DNA from: Macrostomum hystrix
Taxonomy: Eukaryota > Platyhelminthes > Macrostomidae
Direction of reading: 5' to 3'
DNA length: 64,000 bases
Assembly: GCA_950097015.1 (NCBI GenBank)
Contig: CATNEN010000024.1
Location: 5,019,501-5,083,500 of the forward strand
The notes under the pieces were generated by a model that did not search any database, had not been told where the DNA came from, and was given only the letters and a program-made list of their open reading frames with translations. The position numbers and the translations under genes were made by a program. Below, in pieces: positions 1 through 11,500 of this stretch (positions are counted from its first letter, which is position 1; every line of letters begins with the position of its first letter).

Positions 1-465
1 ATTTGGGAAGGGGTTGGTCTAAGTGCGCACATTCTGTAGGTGGTTGGTCTAAGTGCGCACATTCTGTAGGTGGTTGGTCTAAGTGCGCATTCTGGAAGGG
101 GTTGGTCTAAGTGCGCACATTCTGGAGGGGGTTGGTCTAAGTGCGCACATTCTGGATGTGGTTGGTCTAAGTGCATACATTTGGGAAGGGGTTGGTCTAA
201 GTGCGCACATTCTGTAGGTGGTTGGTCTAAGTGCGCACATTCTGTAGGTGGTTGGTCTAAGTGCATACATTTGGGAAGGGGTTGGTCTAAGTGCGCACAT
301 TCTGTAGGTGGTTGGTCTAAGTGCGCACATTCTGTAGGTGGTTGGTCTAAGTGCGCACATTCTGGAGGTGGTTGGTCTAAGTGCGCACATTCTGGAAGTG
401 GTTGGTCTAAGTGCGCATTCTGGAAGGGGTTGGTCTAAGTGCGCACATTCTCTAGGGAGGTTGGT
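1..465. repeat. 30-bp minisatellite
   Basis: Units of 30 bp carrying the word GGTTGGTCTAAGTGCGCAC recur from the left edge of the window to about 465. Some units have CATACATTTGGG in place of the usual CGCACATTCTG, and a few are shortened by 3 bp. Both strands are open for over 100 codons here, which is what a repeat unit divisible by three produces; no gene is inferred. The array runs off the window edge. Confidence 0.9.
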
Positions 466-1263
466 CAAATTATAATTCACATTAGTTAGCGATTGAAGTA
501 AAATATAAAACGACAAGAACAGTTTCCTTAAAAAACAAAATCTACCAAAAAAATAAAATACTGCAACTAAATAAAAATAGATGACGGGTCACACGTTTTG
601 CTTAGTTTTGCTAATTGCGTTCTGTAGTTGAAGCTAAGAACAGCTAAGTCAAAGTAAAAAACTTAATGATTAAATCACTGAATAAACATCTAAATAAGAT
701 TTGAGACACCAGGACAAGTACGAGTATTATGCAAAACAAGCAAACTTCAAATTTCAATTCTAATCGACTAAGACAAAACGGACTGCAAGTTGAATTAATT
801 GACGCCTAGAGAGCAGAACAAGCGACCGATTGGCCGTTGAGTCTTTTAAATGCTTTTAAGTTTTGTTTCGAACTGAAGTAAACTCAGAAACAAAAACCAA
901 AAATATTGCTAGATTGATTCGCGGAACAGCTGAACACTTAATTAATGGAATTGTACAAATGAAACACCTGAACACAATGAGCAAAAAATAAAGCTGCTTA
1001 ATTAATACATCGACAAAGCATTCGAGTACAAAAACTGGTGTCAGGCGAACAAGAAATGAGACAAGAACAGTGCGAATATTAATTGAGAAATAAATAATTA
1101 GCAAAATTACATTTTATAACTTGTAAAAAAGCAATTGACGGACGCATGTAATGCAGCTTGAAAAATAATAACTTAAAGCGTAAAAAATAACTAGATCATC
1201 GACTACTTTAACTTACAAACTAATTAACAATCACCAGAGGCACACATTTTGGAGATTTGAAAG
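466..1263. other. AT-rich stretch, no feature seen
   Basis: About 800 bp of AT-rich sequence between two minisatellites. I see no convincing exon, RNA gene or element end. Confidence 0.6.
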
Positions 1264-1732
1264 GACTATTTGCAGGGTGGCTGGCACTGCGATGCAGGGT
1301 GGCTGGCACTGCGATGCAGGGTGGCTGGCACTGCGATGCAGGGTGGCTGGCACTGCGATGCAGTTTGGCTGGCACTGCGATGCAGGTGGCTGGCACTGCG
1401 ATGCAGGGTGGCTGACACTGAGCGACAGGGTTGGCTGAGACTGAGATGCAGGGTGGCTGACACCGAGAGACTGAGATGCAGGGTGGCTGACATTGAGAGA
1501 CTGAGATGCAGGGTGGCTGACACCGAGAGACTGAGATGCAGGGTGTCTGACACCGAGAGACTGAGATGCAGGGTGGCTGACATTGAGAGACTGAGATGCA
1601 GGGTGGCTGACATTGAGAGACTGAGATGCAGGGTGGTTGACACCGAGAGACTGAGATGCAGGGTGGCTGACATTGAGAGACTGAGATGCAGGGTGGCTGA
1701 CACCGAGAGACTGAGATGCAGGGTGGGCTGAC
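1264..1732. repeat. compound 22-bp to 30-bp minisatellite
   Basis: The first part (to about 1430) repeats a 22-bp unit with the core GCAGGGTGGCTGGCACTGC. It passes into a 30-bp unit with the core GATGCAGGGTGGCTGACA followed by an extra GAGAGACTGA. The shared GATGCAGGGTGGCTG core shows that one unit evolved from the other. Open frames on both strands here are repeat artefacts. Confidence 0.9.
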
Positions 1733-2251
1733 ACAGGTAGCAGGAGAGGTATGAAAGTGAAAGTAAAAGAGAAAAGTAACCAAACTTGAACAGAAAAAAC
1801 GACTATCGCTAAAATGTGAGCCAAGTAGAATGAAAAGTCAATATAATATAACAAAAATACCGTTCCGGCAACAACAGTGCACACTGATTTGTGGCAGCAA
1901 TAAGACAAATACGAAATAATGAAAAGCTCCTAAATGAAAAAATCGTGAAATCTAGAAGCATCTAAACATGAGATGAAAAAAGTCACAACCAAACAATCGT
2001 AAAGTGAACAAAGACTCTGCGAGTGAATTTCGCATTTATCGGAGTGGGAACAAGTATTATTGACATTGAGAATGAAGTGGACAGCAACAAATTTCTACTT
2101 GAATATTAAATTACTACTAATTGTGTTAATGCAGTTGGTTTTCGAATTCAAAGTTTTCAGGTTATAAATCTATTAGGAGAAAACAAAAACAACAGAGCAA
2201 ACAGTAAACGCTTATCATTCACCAAAACTAGGAACAGAAGCAGCCAGACTA
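1733..2251. other. AT-rich stretch, no feature seen
   Basis: Probably 3' flank or 3' UTR of the minus-strand gene that ends at 2252. No clear polyadenylation signal was found. Confidence 0.5.
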
Positions 2252-5200
2252 TCAGTGTGAGCACAGCCGGCTGCTACTAGCAGCAGTTGCAGATGAGGCA
2301 GGGCAGCGGCCGAGCGCAGGCGGAACGCCGCCATTGGCGCCGACACTGACGCTGAGTTGGCGACTACGAGTAGAATCGCCGCTGCCGTGACGCCTAGTTA
2401 CTGAGACACGCATTGCCCGACAACAGCCCAGGTGCTGCTGCTGCTGCTGGAAATTTTGCTTCCTCTGCTGTTGATGCCGCGTAAGGTCTGAATAATTCAC
2501 CTGGGCAGCACAGGCCGCGAAGCTGCTGGCGTTGCTAACCATGGCAATAGCGAAATCGTCTTCATCAAGAAGCGAGGTTGTTGAAAGCGGCGGAGGAGAA
2601 GATGAAGCTGATGACGATGAGAGCGGCGTCTGTGGCGGAGCCGGCTGCAACGGAATCGCCAGCGAAGACGAGGGTGCGAGCGGAGGTGGCAGCGGCGGCT
2701 GCAGCAACGGAGGCGTACACGACGAGGAAGAATCGAGCGGGCCAAGCAAAGAGGCCAAATCGGCCAAGTCGGCGCATTCAACATCATCGCCAGAGGTCAG
2801 CTGAAGCAGGTCGGCTGGCAGCAGCGACATCAGATCGCTGGAGAGCTCGCCACCGGACAGGGGCTCTGAACCGCCAGCGTTGCAATTATTAACTATTGAA
2901 TCGTAGTTGACGGCAATGGGCTGTTTAGGATGCGGATCCAGGGTGACCAATTGCAGCTTTTGTTGCTGTGACAGCTGGGGCATTGCTTGCACTGGGACCG
3001 GCACTGTATTGAGAGATTGTTTTAGGAAAATTAAAATGACTGGTACAGTATAGAAATTATAGTAGGCTCTTAATAAAAAGCATGGTATACGCTGTTATGA
3101 TATATTATCGAACACAGAGAGCAAAATATATCGAAAAAGTTCACCCACTTCAATCTGATAACCCGATCTACAGCTGGCACCTATTTCACAGCCTCTCAAT
3201 TTCTCAAATTGAGTTGCTCAAGAGAGATTCGAACTCAAAGCCTCTCGGTTTGAAGTACGAAGCTCTTTGATTTGCCGCCGAGATTTCGACGCTATGCGTT
3301 CGCTTTTATTATACTCGTAATTATAAGACAAAAGAAGCAGAACTTAAAAGATAAAAGCAACAAGGCCTCATTAACACAAACAGGCAGATTATGGAGACGA
3401 TTATAAACGATTAAATGACGGTAGCGCCATGCATAGATACTATCCGGTAGTGCATCAAGCTTCTTATTTGTATTTAAGTTATAAAAAGTAAGAAGCTAAC
3501 TTTTTAGGAAGGAAAATGCAGCAATAAAGCTAGTTTTTCTGAATGCAATGAGAATGTCACATTAAATCACATTGGGCGAAACCATACATCAGACAGGATA
3601 GGGTTTAAAAATGTCCTACCAGCGTACGTTATTTTTTGCTTCTATTATAAAAAGAATTTAAAATATTCCAGCAAAAGATGACACCATATTGCTTCTTACT
3701 AAGTAGAAAAACAAAAGCTGCAACTTTAGTTCAAACTAATAAATAGTCTTTGAGGAATTTGAAAATGGGTTACAATGAAAAAGTGCGACTATTAATTATA
3801 AAACAATCATCAATCAATAAAAATTTTGACAAGTTTATTAGCCGATTCTTCATACAAAATGAATCATCAATCATCAATTATAAAGCTAATTTAGGAAGTC
3901 AGCTGCAAACATACGAGCCGTACAATGAGTTTATATGTAAACAAAGACTTTGATATAAAAATGGTGGGACAATCTATTAAATCATTTAGTCGGATAAGTC
4001 TAAAGCTTTATAACTAAAAAACTGGGTAGTTGGGGATTATAAACCTGTGCAGATGAGATCTCAAATATTTTTATATACTTCTGATTAAGTTCAGACGAAG
4101 CTTACAAGCCTCAATTGTGAGCGGAAATTGGCGATTCGGCGTCGGTAATTAGGCGGGCCAGGTAGGGCGAGCCCGGCTGCAGCTGGGAGCAATTGGCCAC
4201 AGACAGGCACTTGGCGCTGCGGTACTTCTGGTAGACAAACCGATGGTGATGGTGCTGCTGCTCATGCCTGGAGTCGGCAACGGCGGCAGCTCTGAGCAGG
4301 GCGCGGGCCATGCCAGCCGACACTGGCCGGAGCGCCTCAACAGTGTAACCAGAGTAGAATGCGAGCTGACTAGACCAGTCTAGAGCATCGACTCCCAAGG
4401 CGATGCGCAGTGCGGCGGCGGCCAGCTGACTGGCTGGTCGGCAGGAGAGCTCGGCGCTAAGCGTGGCCAGTTCTAGCAAGTATTTGGCAATAAAGTGCAA
4501 CCGATTGTCAATACCTGCCACCTTGGACAGGCGGCGCAAAAATGTGATTGGCAAAGGCGGAAGCAGGTGAAAGTCTAGCGCTCCAACCAGACGCAACTCC
4601 ATAGCGAGGAGGTCGCGCCTGCCGCAGGCGCCAGCGCAGACGTGAAGCAGGTCACCCAGACTGATGCAATACACCTCTTCGAGCTTGGAGGCTAGCCAGA
4701 GAGCGGCGGCACCCAACTGCTGCAGTTGATACTTAGTAAGGCGCAAGTCAACAGCCAGGTAATGGTCGAGCAGGCGCACAGACAGGTGATAAGTGTCCGA
4801 CTGCAGCTCAAATCGGCCGCACAGCTGGAGCAGCCAGTCAACTAGAACGGCTCGCGAGCGTTCCGTGATCTCGGCATGGCCAGACAAGAGATCCTCTGGC
4901 AGGGCATAGGCCAGCTCCTGCTCGGCCAGGTACACAAATATATCCTTGGCGTAGGCTGACACCATATTGCAGTGGCTACGCAGGTCAACATCGGGCACGT
5001 CGGCTGGCAGCAAGGCCAGGCGATTCAGGCATGGCAGCCTGTAGGGCTCAGCGACAGTGGTTGTCGCATTACTGCTGCCGCCATCGCCGCATTCAACAGC
5101 CTCATCGGCATCTTTTACCGACTCGAGCGTAGACGAAGCATGGCGCGTAGATTGCAACAACTTTTGACAGACTGAGCGACGCTGCGTCTGATGCTGACCA

Positions 5201-6579
5201 TTGTTGGAGCGCTGCCGCAGCGGTTCCCTAACTTGACCCAGCTTATTCTGAGTCTGGGTCAGAGGTTTAGAATGGTTAACCGGGTGACTGATGCGACGAT
5301 GCTGCTGACAATTCTGATTTGAAGTATTCTCGGCAAAACTATGAGCATGGTGATTGTGCTTCTGCTGCAGCTCTTGCTGTTGCTCCTGCTCTTCGCGTTG
5401 CTGCTTTCGTCGATTACGCATAGTCTCTGCTAGTATGCGCTGAGCTTTGTACATTGACATTTTTCGACTTTCGTTAGTTTCGTATTTGTTTGAAACTTCC
5501 TTGAATTTAATTTCTTTACAATTACTTACTGAGACCAACGCTCTATGCAGGCAACCAATTGACTTTGTTTGGCCATCGGACAAATAAGTTTAAGGCTTTC
5601 TTATAGTTGGGGCGCACACGCGTCTTTTGGAATAAAATGATTGGATCGAATAAAATAGCCAATGTACATGCGGTAGGCCAAGAGCTTAACTTGTGAGGCG
5701 TTTAGCGTGTCGGGTAAGGGTTAGGAAGGAACGATAAACTTTCTATGGCCGGGGTGTGAAGTGGGGTGGTGGGTCAACTAGCGCAATCTCCAATATAGGC
5801 TTAAAATTTAGCCCGAAAAACCGTCTGTCTGTGCCACCGACATTCCTTACACAAATATGTACAGCAATGTACATAAGAATGTTATAAGAAATTAAGTACA
5901 CTTAAAAAAACTATTAAATGTTAAATGACACGACTAATACAATATACATTTGCAACAACTTGGTCTTCGCAAAAAGAAACAAATAATAGACTTAAACGGA
6001 GAGTAAAAAAATAGAGAAATATATATACTATGTTCTATTTTTAGAAAACAAATCAGGAAATTTATAAATGGAAACTGGGGGGTTATTTTTTAACCCATAA
6101 GTGGCCCCAATTTTCCTTCAGACATTTTTCAGATATAAAATCATGCGATAAAAGATCTCACCAGGTGTGACTGAATAAGGCGCCGACCGACTATGATTAT
6201 ACGGCATCATCTTGATAACAATTGGACCCGCACTTCTTTGCTGCCCTTGATTGCCTTGATATTGCTTCACAGGAGCTGCCTGTTTAGAGGGTGCTGCAAA
6301 TGCCACAGATTCTGGATTATAATTATCGTGTTGTTGCCGATGCTGACGCAGCATTTCCGCCGCCTCGGGTAGCAATTCAAAATCAATAGCCAGGTGACTA
6401 CTTCGTCTGGCGGTCACCCGATAGCTAGGTCGAGTATCAAAATCGACGCCATCGGTAGCCTTTGGATCAGTATTAGAATCGCAGGTGCTCTTCAGGATGC
6501 TACCGATTGGAAGTGCAACCAGTGCCCTTAGCGTGGAAAGTTCTAAAGTGAACCGAACCGGAGCAGTGAGAGAGGCCAT
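2252..6579 (-). CDS. putative two-exon acidic Ser/Pro/Gln-rich protein (unknown, possibly a transcriptional regulator)
   Basis: The model joins exon 6579-6162 (ATG at 6579, GTGAGA donor after Ser-Val-Thr-Pro) to exon 3003-2252 (acceptor AATACAG). Phase 1 to phase 2 matches and gives 389 residues. The first exon encodes a basic, Gln-rich segment including HLAIDFELLPEAAEML. The second begins with a Gln-rich stretch and then has acidic, hydrophobic clusters (SSDLMSLLPADLLQL and ECADLADLASLLGPLD) that resemble transactivation motifs. A long Ser/Pro-rich run and a basic tail follow. I do not recognise the family. The cyclin B gene lies in the 3.2-kb intron on the same strand. The two exons could belong to separate genes; the matching phase and compatible composition are the only support for joining them. 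Confidence 0.4.
3105..3300 (-). mobile_element. possible tRNA-derived SINE fragment (second family)
   Basis: On the minus strand a tRNA-like segment contains GAGTTCGAATCTC, which fits a B box / T-loop, preceded by a stem-like GAG...CTC stretch. It differs from the abundant SINE family elsewhere in the window. No A box could be assigned with confidence. Confidence 0.3.
3301..4110. other. AT-rich intron/intergenic sequence
   Basis: About 800 bp of AT-rich DNA downstream of the cyclin stop codon and, if the two-exon model is right, inside that gene's intron. Nothing else was recognised. Confidence 0.5.
4111..5460 (-). CDS. cyclin B (G2/mitotic cyclin), intronless
   Basis: A 449-residue mitotic cyclin, the activating partner of CDK1 in the nucleus and cytoplasm at G2/M. 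I chose the ATG at 5460 (context AAAAATG); the frame is open upstream to 5583 but has no ATG there. The Gln-rich N-terminus carries REPLRQRSN at about residues 78-86, fitting an RxxLxxxxN destruction box for APC/C. AYAKDIFVYLAEQE opens the cyclin fold as in cyclin B. RAVLVDWLLQ (about 203-212) and LASKLEEVY (about 257-265) are cyclin-box 1 signatures, and PLPITFLRR is the cyclin B-type entry to box 2. The C-terminus (VYQKYRSAKCLSVANCSQL) matches the family end. Length is normal. The absence of introns, unlike its neighbours, suggests a possible retrocopy. Confidence 0.88.
   Translation of the reverse strand: MSMYKAQRILAETMRNRRKQQREEQEQQQELQQKHNHHAHSFAENTSNQNCQQHRRISHPVNHSKPLTQTQNKLGQVREPLRQRSNNGQHQTQRRSVCQKLLQSTRHASSTLESVKDADEAVECGDGGSSNATTTVAEPYRLPCLNRLALLPADVPDVDLRSHCNMVSAYAKDIFVYLAEQELAYALPEDLLSGHAEITERSRAVLVDWLLQLCGRFELQSDTYHLSVRLLDHYLAVDLRLTKYQLQQLGAAALWLASKLEEVYCISLGDLLHVCAGACGRRDLLAMELRLVGALDFHLLPPLPITFLRRLSKVAGIDNRLHFIAKYLLELATLSAELSCRPASQLAAAALRIALGVDALDWSSQLAFYSGYTVEALRPVSAGMARALLRAAAVADSRHEQQHHHHRFVYQKYRSAKCLSVANCSQLQPGSPYLARLITDAESPISAHN
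5461..6161. other. intergenic/intronic sequence upstream of cyclin B
   Basis: Holds the presumed cyclin B promoter and 5' UTR. No TATA box or other motif stood out. Confidence 0.4.
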
Positions 6580-6810
6580 CGTAATGCCGCAGATTAATTT
6601 GGAAGCTCGGAATTAACTAGCCAAATTGAGCATAAGTTCAAGAAGCTGACTGTACCCGAATGGAACTTCTGTAATGGATTAGTATTAAAAAAATAAACAC
6701 AATTGCTAACAATTCTATACATTCAATAAAATACAATCTTTTAAGCAGTCTAGATAGATCAGATGAAAATTACACCGAAGATATCAACCCAATTGGGCAA
6801 GCTGTCCAGG

Positions 6811-7917
6811 TACAGCCAGTGGCTAGCTGTACAGGTACAGCCAGTGGCAAGCTGTCCAGGTACAGCCAGTGGCAAGCTGTACAGGTACAACCAGTGGCAA
6901 GCTGTACAGGTACAGCCAGTGGCAAGCTGTACAGGTACAGCCAGTGGCACGCTGTCCAGGTACAGCCAGTGGCAAGCTGTACAGGTACAACCAGTGGCAA
7001 GCTGTACAGGTACAACCAGTGGCAAGCTGTACAGGTACAACCAGTGGCAAGCTGTACAGGTACAGCCAGTGGCAAGCTGTACAGGTACAGATAGTGGCAA
7101 GCTGTACAGGTACAGATAGTGGCAAGCTGTACAGGTAAAGCCAGTGGCAAGCTGTACAGGTACAGCCAGTGGCAAGCTGTACAGGTACAGCCAGTGGCAA
7201 GCTGTACAGGTACAGCCAGTGGCAAGCTGTACAGGTACAACCAGTGGCAAGCTGTACAGGTACAACCAGTGGCAAGCTGTACAGGTACAGCCAGTGGCAA
7301 GCTGTACAGGTACAGATAGTGGCAAGCTGTACAGGTACAGATAGTGGCAAGCTGTACAGGTAAAGCCAGTGGCAAGCTGTACAGGTACAGCCAGTGGCAA
7401 GCAGTACAGGTACAACCAGTGGCAAGCTGTACAGGTACAACCAGTGGCAAGCTGTACAGGTACAGCCAGTGACAAGCTGTACAGGTACAGCCAGTGGCAA
7501 GCTGTACAGGTACAGCCAGTGGCAAGCTGTACAGGTACAGCCAGTGGCAAGCTGTACAGGTACAGCCAGTGGCAAGCTGTACAGGTACAGCCAGTGGCAA
7601 GCTGTACAGGTACAGCCAGTGGCACGCTGTCCAGGTACAACCAGTGGCAAGCTGTACAGGTACAACCAGTGGCAAGCTGTACAGGTACAGATAGTGGCAA
7701 GCTGTACAGGTACAGATAGTGGCAAGCTGTACAGGTAAAGCCAGTGGCAAGCTGTACAGGTACAGCCAGTGGCAAGCTGTACAGGTACAGCCAGTGACAA
7801 GCTGTACAGGTACAGCCAGTGGCAAGCTGTACAGGTACAGCCAGTGGCAAGCTGTACAGGTACAGCCAGTGGCAAGCTGTACAGGTACAGCCAGTGGCAA
7901 GCTGTACAGGTACAGCC
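6811..7917. repeat. 25-bp minisatellite related to the SINE head
   Basis: More than 40 units of 25 bp with the core ACAGCCAGTGGCAAGC, variants with AACCAGTGG or AGATAGTGG, and recurrent blocks of the same variants suggesting higher-order duplication. The right edge runs straight into a SINE remnant. The core is nearly the same as the SINE word TGTACAGCCAGTGGCAA seen at about 25701. Each unit contains CAGGTAC, a splice-donor-like word. Long open frames on both strands here are artefacts of the repeat. Confidence 0.9.
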
Positions 7918-8065
7918 GGCGGCCCAGCCGCAGCCATTGCTCGGCGCTTATAAAGTATATGTACAGCTATTCAGTCCATGGACTCGGGGCATCGAACACC
8001 CATCCATATTTCTGTCCCAGCAAATACTGGTACCACTTTACAGCTAAAAGAACTGAAGCAATTTT
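7905..8065 (-). mobile_element. SINE remnant
   Basis: Aligns by eye with the body of the better-preserved SINE at 25375-25668. Shared words are GCCCAGCCGCAGCCATTGC, TTCAGTCCATGGACT and GAACTGAAGCAA. The tRNA-like head is missing. It abuts the 25-bp minisatellite. Confidence 0.7.
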
Positions 8066-8561
8066 TTTTGTTCTGTTCAAACAAATTCCCATGATCCCCA
8101 AATCCCCATTAAAAAATTAAACCTTAATTTTCGCCTTATGGACTTAATAACAGCCTAAATAAAAAGAAAATTAAAACTCGTTGTGTATTGTGGTCGAAAA
8201 GCTTTTTTTAAAGAGTCGTTTGTTTATTTAATCAATTAGTAACTGGTAAGAACACGTAGAGAATACTATAAAGTATTGTGAAAACCAATTTATATTAAAA
8301 CTAAGAGACTAAGCTTTAAAAACACACTTAGAAGCAATTACAGGGTAGGGTAGAAATGCATACAGCTCAGATCAATAGACACACTGCGCATCGGAAGCTG
8401 CTAGCCCTAGGATAATCATATTAACATCTCCAATTAAAGGTAACGAAAACAAGATTATGAGCCAGACAAAGCTGGACTAGGGACAATATAGTACAATAGG
8501 CTTTGATAAGGCGATCAATAGCAAAAATTGAAAAAATAGAGGGAGCACAAAGACGCTAACA
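8066..8561. other. intergenic, 3' flank of MED17
   Basis: AT-rich DNA downstream (on the minus strand) of the MED17 stop codon. No element or further exon was recognised. Confidence 0.5.
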
Positions 8562-11500
8562 TCAAGCAGTCGTCACTGGTGTCAAAGCCGCCAGCACGTG
8601 CTCCAGCTTCTCCAAGCCAGTGGCGCCGGCCAGCTGGTCTAGTCGCACCCGTCGCCAGCCGCCGCCATTGTCACGATCAACAGACACGGCGAATCGCCTG
8701 GCCGAGTCCAGCTGGACTAGCAGGGAGCACTGGCCGTCAGGGGAGCGCAGTAGACTGCCTGGCGGCTCAGCGCTGTTGGCCAGCAGGTGCCAGCCGAGGC
8801 TGCTGGAGGCCGAATGGACGCACAGTAGTAGATGCCGATCGGCCTCGCGCAGCAGGCTGGGCTGCAGGAGTCGCTCGGCGTCGCCTAACCGGGCGGCGAC
8901 GCGCTGGCCGGAGGTGGTGAGCAGGACAGCCTGCGTGAAAGTCGATGGAAGCTGCGAATTCGGCTCTTGTTTGAAAGCTACATCAACAGGTAGACATTAA
9001 GTCACCAAGAGGTCAGGAGTTTGAATTTTAGACCAATGGAAACTATTTTTGTCTTTAGGAAACTTAACTCGTTTCCCGTTGCTTTAATTTCCGTTTGTCC
9101 AGAAGAGAATTTCGGTTAGCATTAGCTGGCGTAGAGATTCTGGTGGGTGTAGCGTCCCCTTCCCCAGTCCATGGACTATTTTCTACTATTAAAAGTACTT
9201 ATCAATATGCATATGACGAAACAAGTTGACTTTTGTTTATTACTGCACCACAACCTGTCAGATCTTTTCTATATTGCTGACACCACAACCTGTCAGATTT
9301 TCTTAAATTGCTGACACCACAACCTGTCAGATTTTCTTAAATTGCTGACACCACAACCTGTCAGATTTTCTTAGATTGCTGACACCACAACCTGTCAGAT
9401 CTTTTCTATATTGCTGACACACTAATAAACGAGTTAATGAGTCTTCACACAACAGACCTTGCTATTGTCGATGCTAATTAGTGCCCGACTGCGCAGAGGA
9501 TCGTAGCTGCGTCGCACAAATTCCACAGCAACGTGGGTGGACGTCGATGCACCAGTCTGCCAGTGACAGACCAGTCTGGGCTCAGCCAGCGGCCAGGACT
9601 CCAATAGGCGGGAGACCTCCTTAACCAGAGCCGTATGGCGACAGACGGCAACCAGCCTGTCTAGCAGGCCGGGCTCCGGCTCCGGCGCGGGTCGAGCGAA
9701 CGGGCCGGCCTCGCGGCGGCGCTCAGACAGGCCGGCTGGGGCGCAGCTGGGAAACGGGCCGGGCTCCGGCCGGTTCGACTGATGCCGCTTCAATAGCAGG
9801 CAATTGAGCGCGTTGCTCAGATAGGTTGCGCGAGGGAGATGTTGCGGCGGCGACGGCTGCTGCTGCTGATCCTGTGCCGTCTTACAGGTCTGTAAAAAAG
9901 CAGATTTAGCGATTTAAAAGGGTTGCTGTCTGCTGTCTATGGTTTGCAAACATGGTCTTTGTTTAGGGTCCATCTATGTTTGCGAATTCCGTTGCGTTTG
10001 TCCGGTTTTTTTATCCGGAAATTCACCCGGAATTCCATCCACTGAGCAACCCTGTTGCGTTTGTCCGGTTTTTTATCCGGAAATTCAGCCGTACACTCAT
10101 ACTCTTGTGAGCCTATATATGTGTCAGTGTGTGCTCACGGATAGTAGTGTCGATAATTTACAAGCAGTAACCCTAACTGAATTGCATCAGAAGCTATCTC
10201 TACCGTGGTACGGGACTGCTGCTGCTGCTGCTGCATCTCGGGACCGATAATCTTATGCAGGCTGATAACTGCGCGCAGACCAGGCGCCAACGGTACTTCA
10301 ATAGCGTCCGGGCCGGCCCGAATGCCGGCGTGAACGCACTCGCAGCACAAAGAGTTGTAGAGCTCCTGGGCTAATAGGAGGCGCTGGCTACTGGCTAAAC
10401 TGACACGTGGAAGATCGCCTAGAACTGACTGCTGCTGCGCTGTCGAACTGTCCGACGACGCCTGTATAGTCACCTGAAATATTGACGTCCGTTGAAGATG
10501 AGTTGTATACCATACGCCTAACAATAACAGATGCTAAAAAGTCTGACGTAGAAAACTTAAGTGTGGAGGATACTCAGTCGGGAAAAGAAAATATGTCCTT
10601 TGAAATGACATTGGGGAAATATCTATGATGTGGCGATTGCAGCCACGTAATGTTTAATTTTATTTGGCGGAGAACAGGTTAAGTGCAGCGCGTTCCAAAA
10701 GATAGTGATTTATAGGCCGGCGCGTGTACAAGAGCTTAAGCCCTATGCACACTGCCCCGGCCCAGCGCAAGTGCTAGTCAAAGTTGGGGTGGCCGCCCTA
10801 GCACCACGCAGGGCGCTGGAGAGAGCGGCCGCCACAGTGAGATAATTTCGGTGGGAAAATCACAGGCGAAAAATCTCAGCTTGGCAAAATCTGAATGTGA
10901 AAATCTCCGACTGATAATCTCAGTGGGATAAAAGCTCACAATATCAATGATATAATCCTGTATGCAAAATCCCATAACCCAAATGGGATTATATTCGTGA
11001 CCTAATCCAGTACGAGCTAGGATAATCTCATTGGAATTATTTCAGGTTAACATTTTTCATCGGACAATCTAAGCGGGAAAACTCTAACAGCCTTAGTGAA
11101 CCCCAAATGAAAAAATGACTGTTGAGACGTCATTTAAAAAATAAATTCAGTTCAACATTAAGCTTCAGTAAACAAAGATTGCTAACCTGCACGCTAGCCT
11201 GGCCATACAGGTGGCCAGGTAGGAGCACCTCGAAGCAATCGTCCTTAGCGGTGCGCAGTTCGAATCCGGCGCTGTCAGGATAGCGACTGCCAGCTGACCT
11301 GAGCGAGAGGTCGCCGCTAACTGTGTTGGCTATGCGGCGCAGCTTCCAGCACTGGGCAATCTGCTGCAGCTCATAGTTGCCAATGTTCTCCTGGTGAAGC
11401 TGTTGCATACTGCGCTGGCCTTTGTCTAGCACGTCGGCCGCGGCTTGGACGCACTTCTTCTTGGCCTGCAACAGCAGCTGGGTGCGCTGCTCCGGCTTCT

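Noticed and set aside
1-465. Possible CRISPR array
   Set aside because: Units are contiguous tandem copies without unique spacers, in a eukaryotic genome.
2497-2892. Several open frames on both strands overlapping the Ser/Pro-rich exon
   Set aside because: Low-complexity GC-rich coding sequence leaves other frames open; only the 2252-3003 minus frame has a usable splice acceptor and matching phase.
6759-7937. 392-residue Tyr/Leu/Thr-rich frame on the minus strand
   Set aside because: Shadow of the 25-bp minisatellite; six frames are open and no flanking exon supports it.
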